Shown: one piece after another, positions 1-6,074 of the stretch | Layout of the letters: every line of letters starts with the position of its first letter | How positions within the stretch are numbered: the stretch's first letter is position 1 | Assembly (NCBI RefSeq): GCF_014205835.1 | Contig: NZ_JACHCQ010000005.1 | Span: 150,818 to 209,258, forward strand | Length of the DNA stretch: 58,441 nt | Source: Pedobacter sp. AK013 | GTDB lineage: Bacteria > Bacteroidota > Bacteroidia > Sphingobacteriales > Sphingobacteriaceae | Direction: 5' to 3' | Position numbers and translations under genes: made by a program | Notes under the pieces: generated by a model | Databases searched by the model: none | What the model was told of the DNA's origin: nothing | Seen by the model: the letters and a program-made list of their open reading frames with translations, nothing else

Positions 1-378
1 ATCCGGCTGTATTGGCGTGAGCTTCTGATCCGGCTGTATTGGCGTGAGCTTTGTATCCGGCTGTATTGGCGTGAGCTTTGTATCCGGCTGTATTGGCGTG
101 AGCTTCTGATCCGGCTGTATTGGCGTGAGCATAGTTACCGGCTGTATTGGCGTGAGCTTTGTATCCGGCTGTATTGGCGTGAGCTTCTGATCCGGCTGTA
201 TTGGCGTGAGCTTCTGATCCGGCTGTATTGGCGTGAGCTTTGTATCCGGCTGTATTGGCGTGAGCTTTGTATCCGGCTGTATTGGCGTGAGCATAGTTAC
301 CGGCTGTATTGGCGTGAGCTTCTGATCCGGCTGTATTGGCGTGAGCTTCTGATCCGGCTGTATTGGCGTGAGCTTTGT
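1..378. repeat. Fourteen tandem copies of a 27-bp coding repeat
   Basis: Fourteen head-to-tail 27-bp units fill positions 1-378, and the array probably continues to the left. The shared core is identical in all copies. Only the last bases vary, giving three unit types: TTCTG (codes SE), TTTGT (codes YK) and ATAGTT (codes NY). On the plus strand the order is SE YK YK SE NY YK SE SE YK YK NY SE SE YK. Identity at the DNA level, including third positions, points to recent expansion by slippage or recombination. Confidence 0.95.
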
Positions 379-811
379 ATCCGGCTGTGGTTACCGTTTC
401 CTCGGATGCCGCAACCTCCTTTTTCACTTTATCGTAAACGATATCAAAGTGTGCTTTAAACAAATTGCCTAAAGATATTTTGCCTTTAATGGAAAGCTTA
501 TTGGTACAGGTTTTATCTTCTTTTTTATCAATCGTGCCAACCGCAGCAACCTCGGTATATTCTGAACCAATTTTAGGAGGATAATAATTGAAAACATTTA
601 AAGGTAATTCGCAAAAATGAAACCCCCGGTTACATGCTGATGGTGTAACTTCCTCTGAGAAGGTTTTGTTCACTTCAAATTTAAACCCTCTGCAGGTTAA
701 CCCCGCATCATATCCTTTAAACCCGGGGATTTCAGGTGTTTTTTCTTCTTTTTTCAAAGCAGGGGCTTTCTTCACCTTTGCAGGCGGCGTGGTAACTTTT
801 TTAGTAGGCAT
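1..811 (-). CDS. DUF7666-like phage-type protein with 9-residue tandem repeat tail (C-terminus outside window)
   Basis: The frame opens at the ATG complement at 809-811 and stays open to the window edge, so the C-terminus is missing. After a Lys/Pro/Ala-rich head of about 28 residues comes a segment with GFKGYDAGLTCRGF, CNRGFHFCE and VFNYYPP, the pattern of the DUF7666 family, found in phage and phage-like proteins, function unknown. From about residue 140 the protein is a perfect nine-residue repeat, AHANTAG plus a variable pair (SE, YK or NY). It is the last visible gene of a leftward operon, 22 bp after its neighbour. The repeat could form a beta-solenoid or fibre (inference). The family call is from memory of the motif pattern; the repeat is seen directly. 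Confidence 0.7.
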   Translation of the reverse strand, partial: MPTKKVTTPPAKVKKAPALKKEEKTPEIPGFKGYDAGLTCRGFKFEVNKTFSEEVTPSACNRGFHFCELPLNVFNYYPPKIGSEYTEVAAVGTIDKKEDKTCTNKLSIKGKISLGNLFKAHFDIVYDKVKKEVAASEETVTTAGYKAHANTAGSEAHANTAGSEAHANTAGNYAHANTAGYKAHANTAGYKAHANTAGSEAHANTAGSEAHANTAGYKAHANTAGNYAHANTAGSEAHANTAGYKAHANTAGYKAHANTAGSEAHANTAG

Positions 812-833
812 AACAATATTGTTTTAAAGTTGG

Positions 834-1217
834 TTATATAAAAATGTTCATTTGCTGAACAGCTTTTTTAGGTGCGCTTTCACGCGTTCTCTTGTGTAGT
901 TTTTCGTAGTTGCCGTAAATGTTGGCAACCCTGTTTAATTCCTGTAATATGAAATCTGCCTGCTCCTTAGCATCAACCGTTAACCAGTACCCATTACCAG
1001 ACCTGCTCATTATAAATGCCGGGGCCAAAAGATCCTCTTTCCTGATGTGTGCAATCAAATGCCTAAGCAGTCTTTCGCTCATCTCATCAATATGGTAATT
1101 GCTGGCTAAATGGTTAAGTATATCAGGTACGCTCCCGGAGTTAAACTTTCCGTTAAACCTTTCTGTAAAGCATTTTTTTATTGCTTGTACATGTTCTGGG
1201 TTGATGGTAATTTCCAT
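834..1217 (-). CDS. Small phage-type protein, possible winged-helix fold
   Basis: 127 residues. Residues about 40-90 carry a helix, a segment MSERLLRHLIAHIRKED, a short hydrophobic strand and SGNGYWLT, followed by an acidic helix. This resembles the small winged-helix proteins of many phages, in which a relative of 'LLRHLI..IR' is followed by 'GYW' at the wing (recalled pattern, not a database match). It is encoded in the leftward operon, 22 bp upstream of the repeat protein and 89 bp downstream of a small membrane protein gene. It could help control phage replication or transcription; function is not known. Confidence 0.55.
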   Translation of the reverse strand: MEITINPEHVQAIKKCFTERFNGKFNSGSVPDILNHLASNYHIDEMSERLLRHLIAHIRKEDLLAPAFIMSRSGNGYWLTVDAKEQADFILQELNRVANIYGNYEKLHKRTRESAPKKAVQQMNIFI

Positions 1218-1306
1218 ATTTCAGTTATTTCAATGTTTGAAATTAATTTCCTAATACACACCAGATAAATAAGATTAAAAACATTATCCAGGCGCAGAAT
1301 AAACCC

Positions 1307-1537
1307 TTAGCAATTAAGGTTACAACCCGAAACTTTCTCGATCTTTTGATCTTTTGAATTGCCAGGTAGGATATTTTTGAATGTAATACCATAATACAAG
1401 ATTAAAAAGGTTAAAATAAGAGCGAAAATCGCAGCTAATGTGTTTTTTACTTGTCGCATACGGGTTTGGTATGCTATTTCCATCTCCATTAAACGGAGCG
1501 ACCTTCTGTAGTTAAGGTCTTTCTGGTTGTCATACAT
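1307..1537 (-). CDS. Small single-pass membrane protein
   Basis: 76 residues. A basic, amphipathic N-terminal half (about residues 1-30) precedes one hydrophobic helix (about 32-52, IFALILTFLILYYGITF) and a short polar tail with two cysteines. The ATG overlaps the end of the preceding 38-residue gene (TGA at 1530-1532), so the two are probably translationally coupled. A hydrophobic open stretch continues in another frame just past the stop, 1230-1306. Function is unknown; a holin or spanin-like role would fit the phage-like context but nothing proves it. Confidence 0.6.
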   Translation of the reverse strand: MYDNQKDLNYRRSLRLMEMEIAYQTRMRQVKNTLAAIFALILTFLILYYGITFKNILPGNSKDQKIEKVSGCNLNC

Positions 1538-1646
1538 GACCCATCACCCTTTCCAAACAGACCAACACCGTGAAGGTGAGCAGCCCCATCAATCCTATAA
1601 TGAGAACCTTGTTCCCTAAGGATAATTTTTTCCAGTCTTTTAACAT
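1530..1646 (-). CDS. 38-residue single-transmembrane mini-protein
   Basis: The frame runs from the ATG complement at 1644-1646 to TGA at 1530-1532. The product starts MLKDWKKLSLGNK, continues with one hydrophobic helix (VLIIGLMGLLTFTVLVCL) and ends in a short basic tail. Its stop overlaps the start of the next small membrane protein gene, and it lies 18 bp downstream of the 73-residue gene, so it fits the packed operon. Such length is typical of phage membrane proteins, but the call rests only on context, the overlap and hydrophobicity. Confidence 0.5.
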   Translation of the reverse strand: MLKDWKKLSLGNKVLIIGLMGLLTFTVLVCLERVMGHV

Positions 1647-1664
1647 TGTATTGTGGTTTTTAGG

Positions 1665-1886
1665 TTAAATTCTTTTGCCAGACCGTTTTTTAAGTGCTGC
1701 CAGCTCACTTTTCATTGCATTTAGTTCCGATATCTCATCAGCAAACATTTCGTCCGCCTCAATATCGTCCTTCGCCGTTCTGAATTCAATTAGGGATAAC
1801 GCCGCCTCATGTATCAGATCCTTTTTGCTCGCTGCTTTTTGCTTACGAGTAGGCTCGCTGTTTACCGAGTAGGCAACCCTGAGCAT
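1665..1886 (-). CDS. Small hypothetical protein, helical and charged
   Basis: 73 residues, rich in Glu, Lys and Ala, with a likely long C-terminal helix or coiled coil (EISELNAMKSELAALKKR). Its start overlaps the end of the upstream 74-residue gene by 25 bp, which supports both as real operon members. No family is recognised. Confidence 0.5.
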   Translation of the reverse strand: MLRVAYSVNSEPTRKQKAASKKDLIHEAALSLIEFRTAKDDIEADEMFADEISELNAMKSELAALKKRSGKRI

Positions 1887-2086
1887 AATAATCCAACTTT
1901 ACGCAATGCCCTAAATGTGCTTTCGCTAGGGTTATTCATTAATAATTCGAATTTCGCATCAACAACAACCTTATATATAGCCTCCACAGCTGGCTTATAA
2001 CCGCCGTAAACCTTATAGTTGCTTTTCATCTTTGAAACCATATCGTTCAAAGTGCTGTCCAATTCAATGATAGCCTTTAGTTTCAT
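1862..2086 (-). CDS. Small hypothetical protein of phage-like operon
   Basis: 74 residues, mixed helix and charged residues, no signal peptide or membrane segment. Its ATG overlaps the stop of the upstream gene (ATGA) and its end overlaps the next gene by 25 bp, so it is embedded in a compact, translationally coupled operon. No family is recognised. Confidence 0.5.
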   Translation of the reverse strand: MKLKAIIELDSTLNDMVSKMKSNYKVYGGYKPAVEAIYKVVVDAKFELLMNNPSESTFRALRKVGLLCSGLPTR

Positions 2087-2334
2087 ACCGCAGCAGTTTC
2101 TAATTGTTCAGAACCGTCATTTAGACAGGTAACCTCTAAAAATCTTTTGCCCTTACCATCTTTCATAACCTTTGTTGTGAAAGACATGCCCTCCTCAGTA
2201 TACGCTAGCTTTCTACTGATGGCCTGCCTTACGGCATCCGCACACTCAAGCGATACAGGCATAGTTCCTCCGGCTTTCATCTCTTTAAGCCTGTCAACCC
2301 ATGATTTACGTTTGTCGGTAGTTAAAATTTTCAT
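2083..2334 (-). CDS. Small hypothetical protein of phage-like operon
   Basis: 83 residues. An N-terminal basic helix (KRKSWVDRLKEMKAG) is followed by a region that looks like alternating strands (GMSFTTKVMKDGKGKRFLEVTCL), a pattern seen in small nucleic-acid-binding proteins, though no family is recognised. It starts 2 bp after the stop of the LuxR-type regulator and its stop overlaps the following ATG. Confidence 0.5.
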   Translation of the reverse strand: MKILTTDKRKSWVDRLKEMKAGGTMPVSLECADAVRQAISRKLAYTEEGMSFTTKVMKDGKGKRFLEVTCLNDGSEQLETAAV

Positions 2335-2336
2335 TA

Positions 2337-2888
2337 TTAGTTAAGATTAAATCCAGAGAAGTGCATTATAAGCTCCTTTTTGTTTCGCTTACCGGTAACT
2401 TTTTGGATGGATTGTATGTGTGTTTGTATAGTAAATACCGAAAGACAAAGTTTGTCGGCAATTTCCCTATTACTTAAGTGTATTAATGGTAATACCCTTT
2501 GTTGAGCAGGAGAAAGTTTTGCCGAATTATCAACCCTAGCTAAACAACCCTCTCCCTCGAACGAACATACTCCACGTTTATGGCATTCCACGAATTCCGG
2601 AACCAAACCCCCTTTCTCATCCACATCGGGAGTATTATCAAAAATAGCAAACATGCAGCTGATGCATTTGTATATCTTTGAATTTAAATCTTTTCCAACC
2701 ATTTTTTCATAAGCATTATCCGCAGCAGGATTCATTTTGAAAAATGAAACAAACTTGTTTCTTAGGTAAGGAGGGAAGTTTTCAACTGAAAGGAATTCTC
2801 TTTGGTATAACGCCAAGTTTTCGTCTCCATTCGAGAAAAACTCAGCACCACGTCCGTTAATTCCAGCAGGCAAAATAGTCGCGTTCAT
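2337..2888 (-). CDS. LuxR-type HTH regulator with a cysteine-rich centre, phage-associated
   Basis: 183 residues. The C-terminus (about 125-175) is a LuxR/GerE-type helix-turn-helix (LSPAQQRVLPLIHLSNREIADKL, then TIQTHIQSI). The middle holds five cysteines in the pattern C-x2-C ... C-x5-C-x6-C (CISC, then ECHKRGVC and EGC), which could bind zinc or an Fe-S cluster (inference). Similar cysteine-plus-LuxR proteins occur in Bacteroidetes prophages of the Mu-like type (recalled, not checked). It is the first gene of the leftward operon, divergent from the repressor gene, so it is a plausible activator of the operon. Confidence 0.7.
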   Translation of the reverse strand: MNATILPAGINGRGAEFFSNGDENLALYQREFLSVENFPPYLRNKFVSFFKMNPAADNAYEKMVGKDLNSKIYKCISCMFAIFDNTPDVDEKGGLVPEFVECHKRGVCSFEGEGCLARVDNSAKLSPAQQRVLPLIHLSNREIADKLCLSVFTIQTHIQSIQKVTGKRNKKELIMHFSGFNLN

Positions 2889-3053
2889 TTTGGTACTTAT
2901 TAAGTATTTGTTAACAGTAAATTTTAATTAACTTTGTTTGTGTAATACAAATATAATTCATTAATACTGAATTATACAAGTGTAAAATACAGTATTTATG
3001 TATTTTAACTGTAAATAATTGATGTTCAATTAATTAAATTTCAATAATACTGA
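2889..3053. promoter_or_regulatory. Divergent control region with candidate repressor operators
   Basis: This 165-bp AT-rich gap separates the LuxR-type regulator from the repressor. It holds AATACTGAAT twice (2963-2972 and 3046-3055, the second overlapping the repressor start codon), a perfect odd palindrome AAATAC-A-GTATTT at 2985-2997, and looser relatives (AACAGTAAA near 2911, ACTGTAAAT near 3008). The shared core is TACAGT/ACTGTA. This looks like a set of operator half-sites for one of the two flanking DNA-binding proteins; which protein binds is not shown. Confidence 0.5.
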
Positions 3054-3800
3054 ATGATGACCGCAAAAGAAAGGTTGAAATTCATTGTGGAGCATACAGA
3101 AATGTCTTATAACTCTCTCGCAAAGCACATTGGTATGAAGAGAAGTCAGGCGCTTTATGATATTCGTGATGAAAAAATAAAAAGTATAAGCCTAGAGACT
3201 GCCTCGTTAATTAATCGAGCTTTTCCTGAAATAGATATCAACTGGATGCGAACAGGCACAGGTGTAGCGATTATTCCCGCTAGAAATTATACAGAAAAAC
3301 ATCAAATTGAGGGCGAACTAAATATACCTTTCAATTTTATGGCACAAATACTATCGCTCATTAATCCGAAGGACAGAGCCACGCTTAGAGTAACACCCGG
3401 ATACAATCAACAACTTGAAACAGATAAAGTATCATCTCTTTCAGCAAAACAAATCACTCCCGACATTTTAGTTTTAAATGGGCCACTTAATGATTGCGAC
3501 TTAGTGATCAAACAATCAGACCCGGCTATCCACGGGTACATAGAGCCTAAATCATTTATAGGCCTTAAGAGAATAGAGGAGGCTAAATATCGCAAGATGA
3601 TTGTACCTGGCAAGTTATACGTTATAGTTATGGAAGATTACAACGTGGAAAGGTTTGTGTTTAACGGGATCAAAAAAGATTTTCTTTTAAGATCGGCAAA
3701 CCCAGACAAACACCCAGACTTTGAAATATCATTTGATGATATCGTTGAAATGTGGCTGGTAAAAGCTTGGGTGAGATCATTTGAAGTAGAAACAGTATAA
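3054..3800 (+). CDS. XRE-type HTH repressor with degenerate S24/LexA-like C-terminus
   Basis: 248 residues (start could also be the ATG at 3057). The N-terminus (about 3-65) is an HTH of the XRE type: RLKFIVEHTEMSYNSLAKHI, a recognition helix around SQALYDIR, then a phage-repressor-like INWMRTGTG. The C-terminal half has the layout of S24 peptidase repressors: hydrophobic strand, QSDPAI near the place of the catalytic Ser motif, PGKLYVIV and VERFVFN. The usual catalytic Lys (V-K-R) appears as V-E-R, so self-cleavage may be lost (inference). It is divergent from the phage-like operon and probably represses it. Confidence 0.7.
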   Translation: MMTAKERLKFIVEHTEMSYNSLAKHIGMKRSQALYDIRDEKIKSISLETASLINRAFPEIDINWMRTGTGVAIIPARNYTEKHQIEGELNIPFNFMAQILSLINPKDRATLRVTPGYNQQLETDKVSSLSAKQITPDILVLNGPLNDCDLVIKQSDPAIHGYIEPKSFIGLKRIEEAKYRKMIVPGKLYVIVMEDYNVERFVFNGIKKDFLLRSANPDKHPDFEISFDDIVEMWLVKAWVRSFEVETV

Positions 3801-3826
3801 ACAATTATAACCTAAAATTTAAATTA

Positions 3827-4153
3827 ATGCAAAATCAGCAACAACCAACTAGAGGAAGCAAAACAGTAGCGGTAATTATTTCTGCAGTAGTAGTAATTGG
3901 ACTTGTATGGTTCTTTTTTGGCGGAGGGGCTGAAAAACAAGCGGCAAACCAGATGGCGACAATTGAAAACCAGGTAGCGGAAGACGCTGTAAAACAATAC
4001 GAAATAGCAAAATCTGGAGGCGATAAGACAGAAATATATGTTCACGCAGGACTAGTTTCTGCAGCGTATCTACAGGCGAAAGATTCGGTAAACTACAAAA
4101 AATGGAAAGAGATTGAAAAAGCCGACGCAAAAGCAGCTGGGGTAACAAAATAG
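3827..4153 (+). CDS. Conserved small membrane-anchored protein
   Basis: 108 residues. A short polar head is followed by one transmembrane segment (about 13-33, TVAVIISAVVVIGLVWFFFGG) and a soluble helical domain with QYEIAKSGGDKTEIYVHAGL and AAYLQAKDSVNYKKWKEIEK. This C-terminal pattern is familiar from small conserved proteins of unknown function in many bacteria (memory of the motif). It lies between two HTH genes on the same strand; it could be a prophage moron gene (inference). Confidence 0.55.
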   Translation: MQNQQQPTRGSKTVAVIISAVVVIGLVWFFFGGGAEKQAANQMATIENQVAEDAVKQYEIAKSGGDKTEIYVHAGLVSAAYLQAKDSVNYKKWKEIEKADAKAAGVTK

Positions 4154-4167
4154 CAAAAACAAATAAA

Positions 4168-4527
4168 ATGAAAACATTAGCAGAAGAGGAGGGGCTTAGG
4201 CTCAAGGCTTTGCTCGACAGGCTTGATCTAACACAGACTGAGTTTGCCGAGCAGCTTGGTCGTAAGCTTAGTATAGTGAATAAATATTGTAAAGGAAAAC
4301 TCCGGATACCAACAGAGGCAATCCGGTTCCTTTACGATAAATACGATATGAATATCAGTTGGTTTTATTTAGGGACTGGTAAAATGATTAATCATGAGAA
4401 AGCTCAGAAAACTACTGTGACTGACGTAAAGCAGCTTAAGCAAGATATGGAACACTTAAACCTTAAGCTGTTAAAATATATTGAAATAACCGATAAACTC
4501 GTTAGAAAGGTCTATTCTAAAGAATAA
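4168..4527 (+). CDS. XRE-type HTH protein with C-terminal helix
   Basis: 119 residues. Residues about 8-65 form an XRE-type helix-turn-helix (LKALLDRLDLTQTEFAEQL, then SIVNKYCKG), ending in the phage-repressor-like MNISWFYLGTGKM. The last 45 residues form a likely coiled coil (LKQDMEHLNLKLLKYIE), suited to dimerisation. It sits 14 bp after the small membrane protein gene and is the last gene before core chromosome, at the probable edge of the accessory region. Confidence 0.65.
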   Translation: MKTLAEEEGLRLKALLDRLDLTQTEFAEQLGRKLSIVNKYCKGKLRIPTEAIRFLYDKYDMNISWFYLGTGKMINHEKAQKTTVTDVKQLKQDMEHLNLKLLKYIEITDKLVRKVYSKE

Positions 4528-4674
4528 TAGAGACACATTAGGGACACAAAAACGGTCTATTTTAAAACCGGCTCCCCGCAGCAAACCAATTTAAACACAC
4601 TTTGATGAAAAATAAAAAAGAAAAAGCGGAAACATTGTTCTGGCCCTTTTTTGTTTTAATGGATTTAGAAAAAC
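4528..4674. other. Probable right boundary of accessory/prophage-like segment
   Basis: About 150 bp without a gene between the last HTH gene and the ubiX promoter. It contains a short direct repeat (GACACA at both ends of AGACACATTAGGGACACA, about 4529-4546) and a local GC-rich stretch CCGGCTCCCCGCAGC (about 4569-4583) that stands out from its AT-rich surroundings. No attachment-site pair can be shown, because the left end of the element is outside the window. Confidence 0.3.
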
Positions 4675-4682
4675 TATTTTTG
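4651..4682 (+). promoter_or_regulatory. ubiX promoter, predicts leaderless mRNA
   Basis: TTG at 4651-4653, 21 bp, then TATTTTTG at 4675-4682, a full match to the Bacteroidetes TTG/TAnnTTTG promoter. Transcription normally starts about 4-5 bp after the final G, which is the A of the ubiX ATG at 4687. Confidence 0.6.
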
Positions 4683-4686
4683 TGTT

Positions 4687-5253
4687 ATGATGAAAAAGAA
4701 AGTGATTGTTGCGGTTACTGGTGCCAGCGGTTCTATTTATGCAAAGGTTTTATTCGATCAGTTATTAAAATTAAAAGATCAGATCGAGACCGTTGGTATA
4801 GTGATGAGCGATAACGCAAAGGCAGTTTGGCAATTCGAACTGGGAAACCAGGACTATAATCATTTTAAAGATTTTACCTTTTACAGTAAAAACGATTTTA
4901 ATGCCCCTTTTGCATCGGGGTCGGCAAAATATGATACGATGATTATCATCCCATGTTCTATGGGAACTTTGGGTAGGGTAGCGCATGGAATATCTAACGA
5001 TTTGATTTCGAGGGCCGCAGATGTAGTGTTAAAGGAGCGTAGAAAATTAATAGCCGTAGTTAGGGATACCCCGTTTAACCTGATTCACATTAACAATATG
5101 AAAACGGTAACTGAAGCGGGAGGAATCATCTGTCCAGCCAATCCATCTTTTTACAGTTTACCCCAAACAATAGAAGAAGTTGCTGGAACAGTAATTAGCA
5201 GGGTATTGGATTTAGCAGGTTTCGGACAGGAAAGTTACCGGTGGAATGAATAA
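4687..5253 (+). CDS. ubiX: Flavin prenyltransferase UbiX
   Basis: 188 residues, the usual length. UbiX joins dimethylallyl phosphate to FMN to make prenylated FMN, the cofactor of UbiD-type decarboxylases. Family marks are TGASGSIYAK at the N-terminus (phosphate/FMN site), PCSMGTLGRVAHGISN in the middle, LKERRKLIAVVRDTP, HINNM and a C-terminal GGIICPANPSFYSLP. The start at 4687 (or the second ATG at 4690) sits directly at the predicted transcription start. Its client, a UbiD-family enzyme, is at 30003-31838, not adjacent. Bacteroidetes make menaquinone by the Men pathway, so the physiological substrate of the pair is open. Confidence 0.9.
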   Translation: MMKKKVIVAVTGASGSIYAKVLFDQLLKLKDQIETVGIVMSDNAKAVWQFELGNQDYNHFKDFTFYSKNDFNAPFASGSAKYDTMIIIPCSMGTLGRVAHGISNDLISRAADVVLKERRKLIAVVRDTPFNLIHINNMKTVTEAGGIICPANPSFYSLPQTIEEVAGTVISRVLDLAGFGQESYRWNE

Positions 5254-5302
5254 TTGATATTTTGCTGAACTTTAAATATTTTTGCCGCAAATAAACCATT
5301 AT

Positions 5303-5851
5303 ATGAAACTATTTTTACGCTCCATTTTATGCAGTGCAGTACTATGCACTTTTTTTTCTCATGTTAACGCTCAACAGGATTTTCTGGTTAATTCAAAAAA
5401 CGATACTTTAAAAGGTGAAATAAAAAAACAATTTATTGGTTTTTATCGGTTCAAGCCGGAAGGAAGCACCAGTTTTAATAAGATTCCACTCCGCGAGACG
5501 AAAGAATTTTATAAAGCAGAAAAAGAGATAAATTATCTTGTTAAAGTACGGCCAGATAAAAGGAGCCCGGATTTTTTACAAAGGTTAGTTAAAGGCAAAA
5601 TAGATTTGTTCGAATACTATAGGCAAAGTGGTAATAATCAGGTTGATATTGTTTGGTATGCCAGTAAAGAAAATGGAGAACTGCTTGAAGTGAAAAGCAA
5701 CCATATTTTTGGTTCCCGCAGTGATCGACAGGATAGATTGTACAGTTTAATCAGTGATAAGCCCGAACTGTTAGCGAAATTTAAGAAAGATGATAGTTAT
5801 AGCTTCGAAGCTGTAAAGGAATGCATTAAATTATATAACTCAACTAAATAG
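5303..5851 (+). CDS. Secreted protein of unknown function
   Basis: 182 residues with a clear signal peptide: basic start, hydrophobic core LRSILCSAVLCTFFSHVNA, cleavage before QQD. The mature part begins DFLVNSKNDTLKGEIKK, a pattern often seen in Bacteroidetes secreted proteins, and is rich in Lys, Asp and aromatic residues. No enzyme motif is visible. The start at 5303 is preferred to an in-frame ATG at 5282, because only 5303 gives a signal peptide and TATTTTTG at 5277-5284 lies upstream of it. The next gene is a mini-lipoprotein 9 bp downstream. Confidence 0.65.
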   Translation: MKLFLRSILCSAVLCTFFSHVNAQQDFLVNSKNDTLKGEIKKQFIGFYRFKPEGSTSFNKIPLRETKEFYKAEKEINYLVKVRPDKRSPDFLQRLVKGKIDLFEYYRQSGNNQVDIVWYASKENGELLEVKSNHIFGSRSDRQDRLYSLISDKPELLAKFKKDDSYSFEAVKECIKLYNSTK

Positions 5852-5860
5852 TCAATTCTC

Positions 5861-6004
5861 ATGCTGAAATTAAGCTTTTTCGTAGTTATTTTGTTGGTTT
5901 CAACTATATGTTTGTGTGGCTGTGAAAAAAAAGCCTGCCCTGAAGGAATGCACGAGTTGCGTTTAAAGGATGGCACTACCATATGCGTTCCAAACAATTT
6001 ATAG
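5861..6004 (+). CDS. 47-residue mini-lipoprotein
   Basis: Starts 9 bp after the preceding stop. The product has a short hydrophobic signal ending in LCGC, a plausible lipobox, then a 26-residue mature part with cysteines at CPEG and ICVP. It probably forms an operon with the secreted protein upstream. Short and of unknown function; the lipoprotein signal is the main evidence that it is real. Confidence 0.5.
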   Translation: MLKLSFFVVILLVSTICLCGCEKKACPEGMHELRLKDGTTICVPNNL

Positions 6005-6058
6005 TCTGTTATTTGTCAGTTCTCAAAACTCAAAACCAACAACTCCGAACAAATTTCC

Positions 6059-6066
6059 TATCTTTG
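6059..6066 (+). promoter_or_regulatory. TATCTTTG -7 element before mtaB
   Basis: An exact TAnnTTTG element 8 bp upstream of the ATG at 6075. It supports the start at 6075 over the in-frame ATG at 5970, which would place the promoter inside the gene. No good TTG is visible at the usual distance upstream. Confidence 0.45.
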
Positions 6067-6074
6067 CAGCCTCA

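Noticed and set aside
1..378. Short direct repeats resembling a CRISPR array
   Set aside because: The 27-bp units are contiguous with no spacers and keep one reading frame that codes a nine-residue protein repeat.
4560..4590. GC-rich word CCGGCTCCCCGCAGC as a tRNA or tmRNA 3' end
   Set aside because: It lacks the T-loop sequence and the CCA context needed for such a gene.
4602..4814. 70-residue frame overlapping the ubiX promoter and start
   Set aside because: It overlaps ubiX in another frame, contains the promoter and has no family features.
5970..6074. Upstream in-frame ATG of mtaB
   Set aside because: The added 35 residues are not family-like, and an exact -7 promoter element lies inside them.
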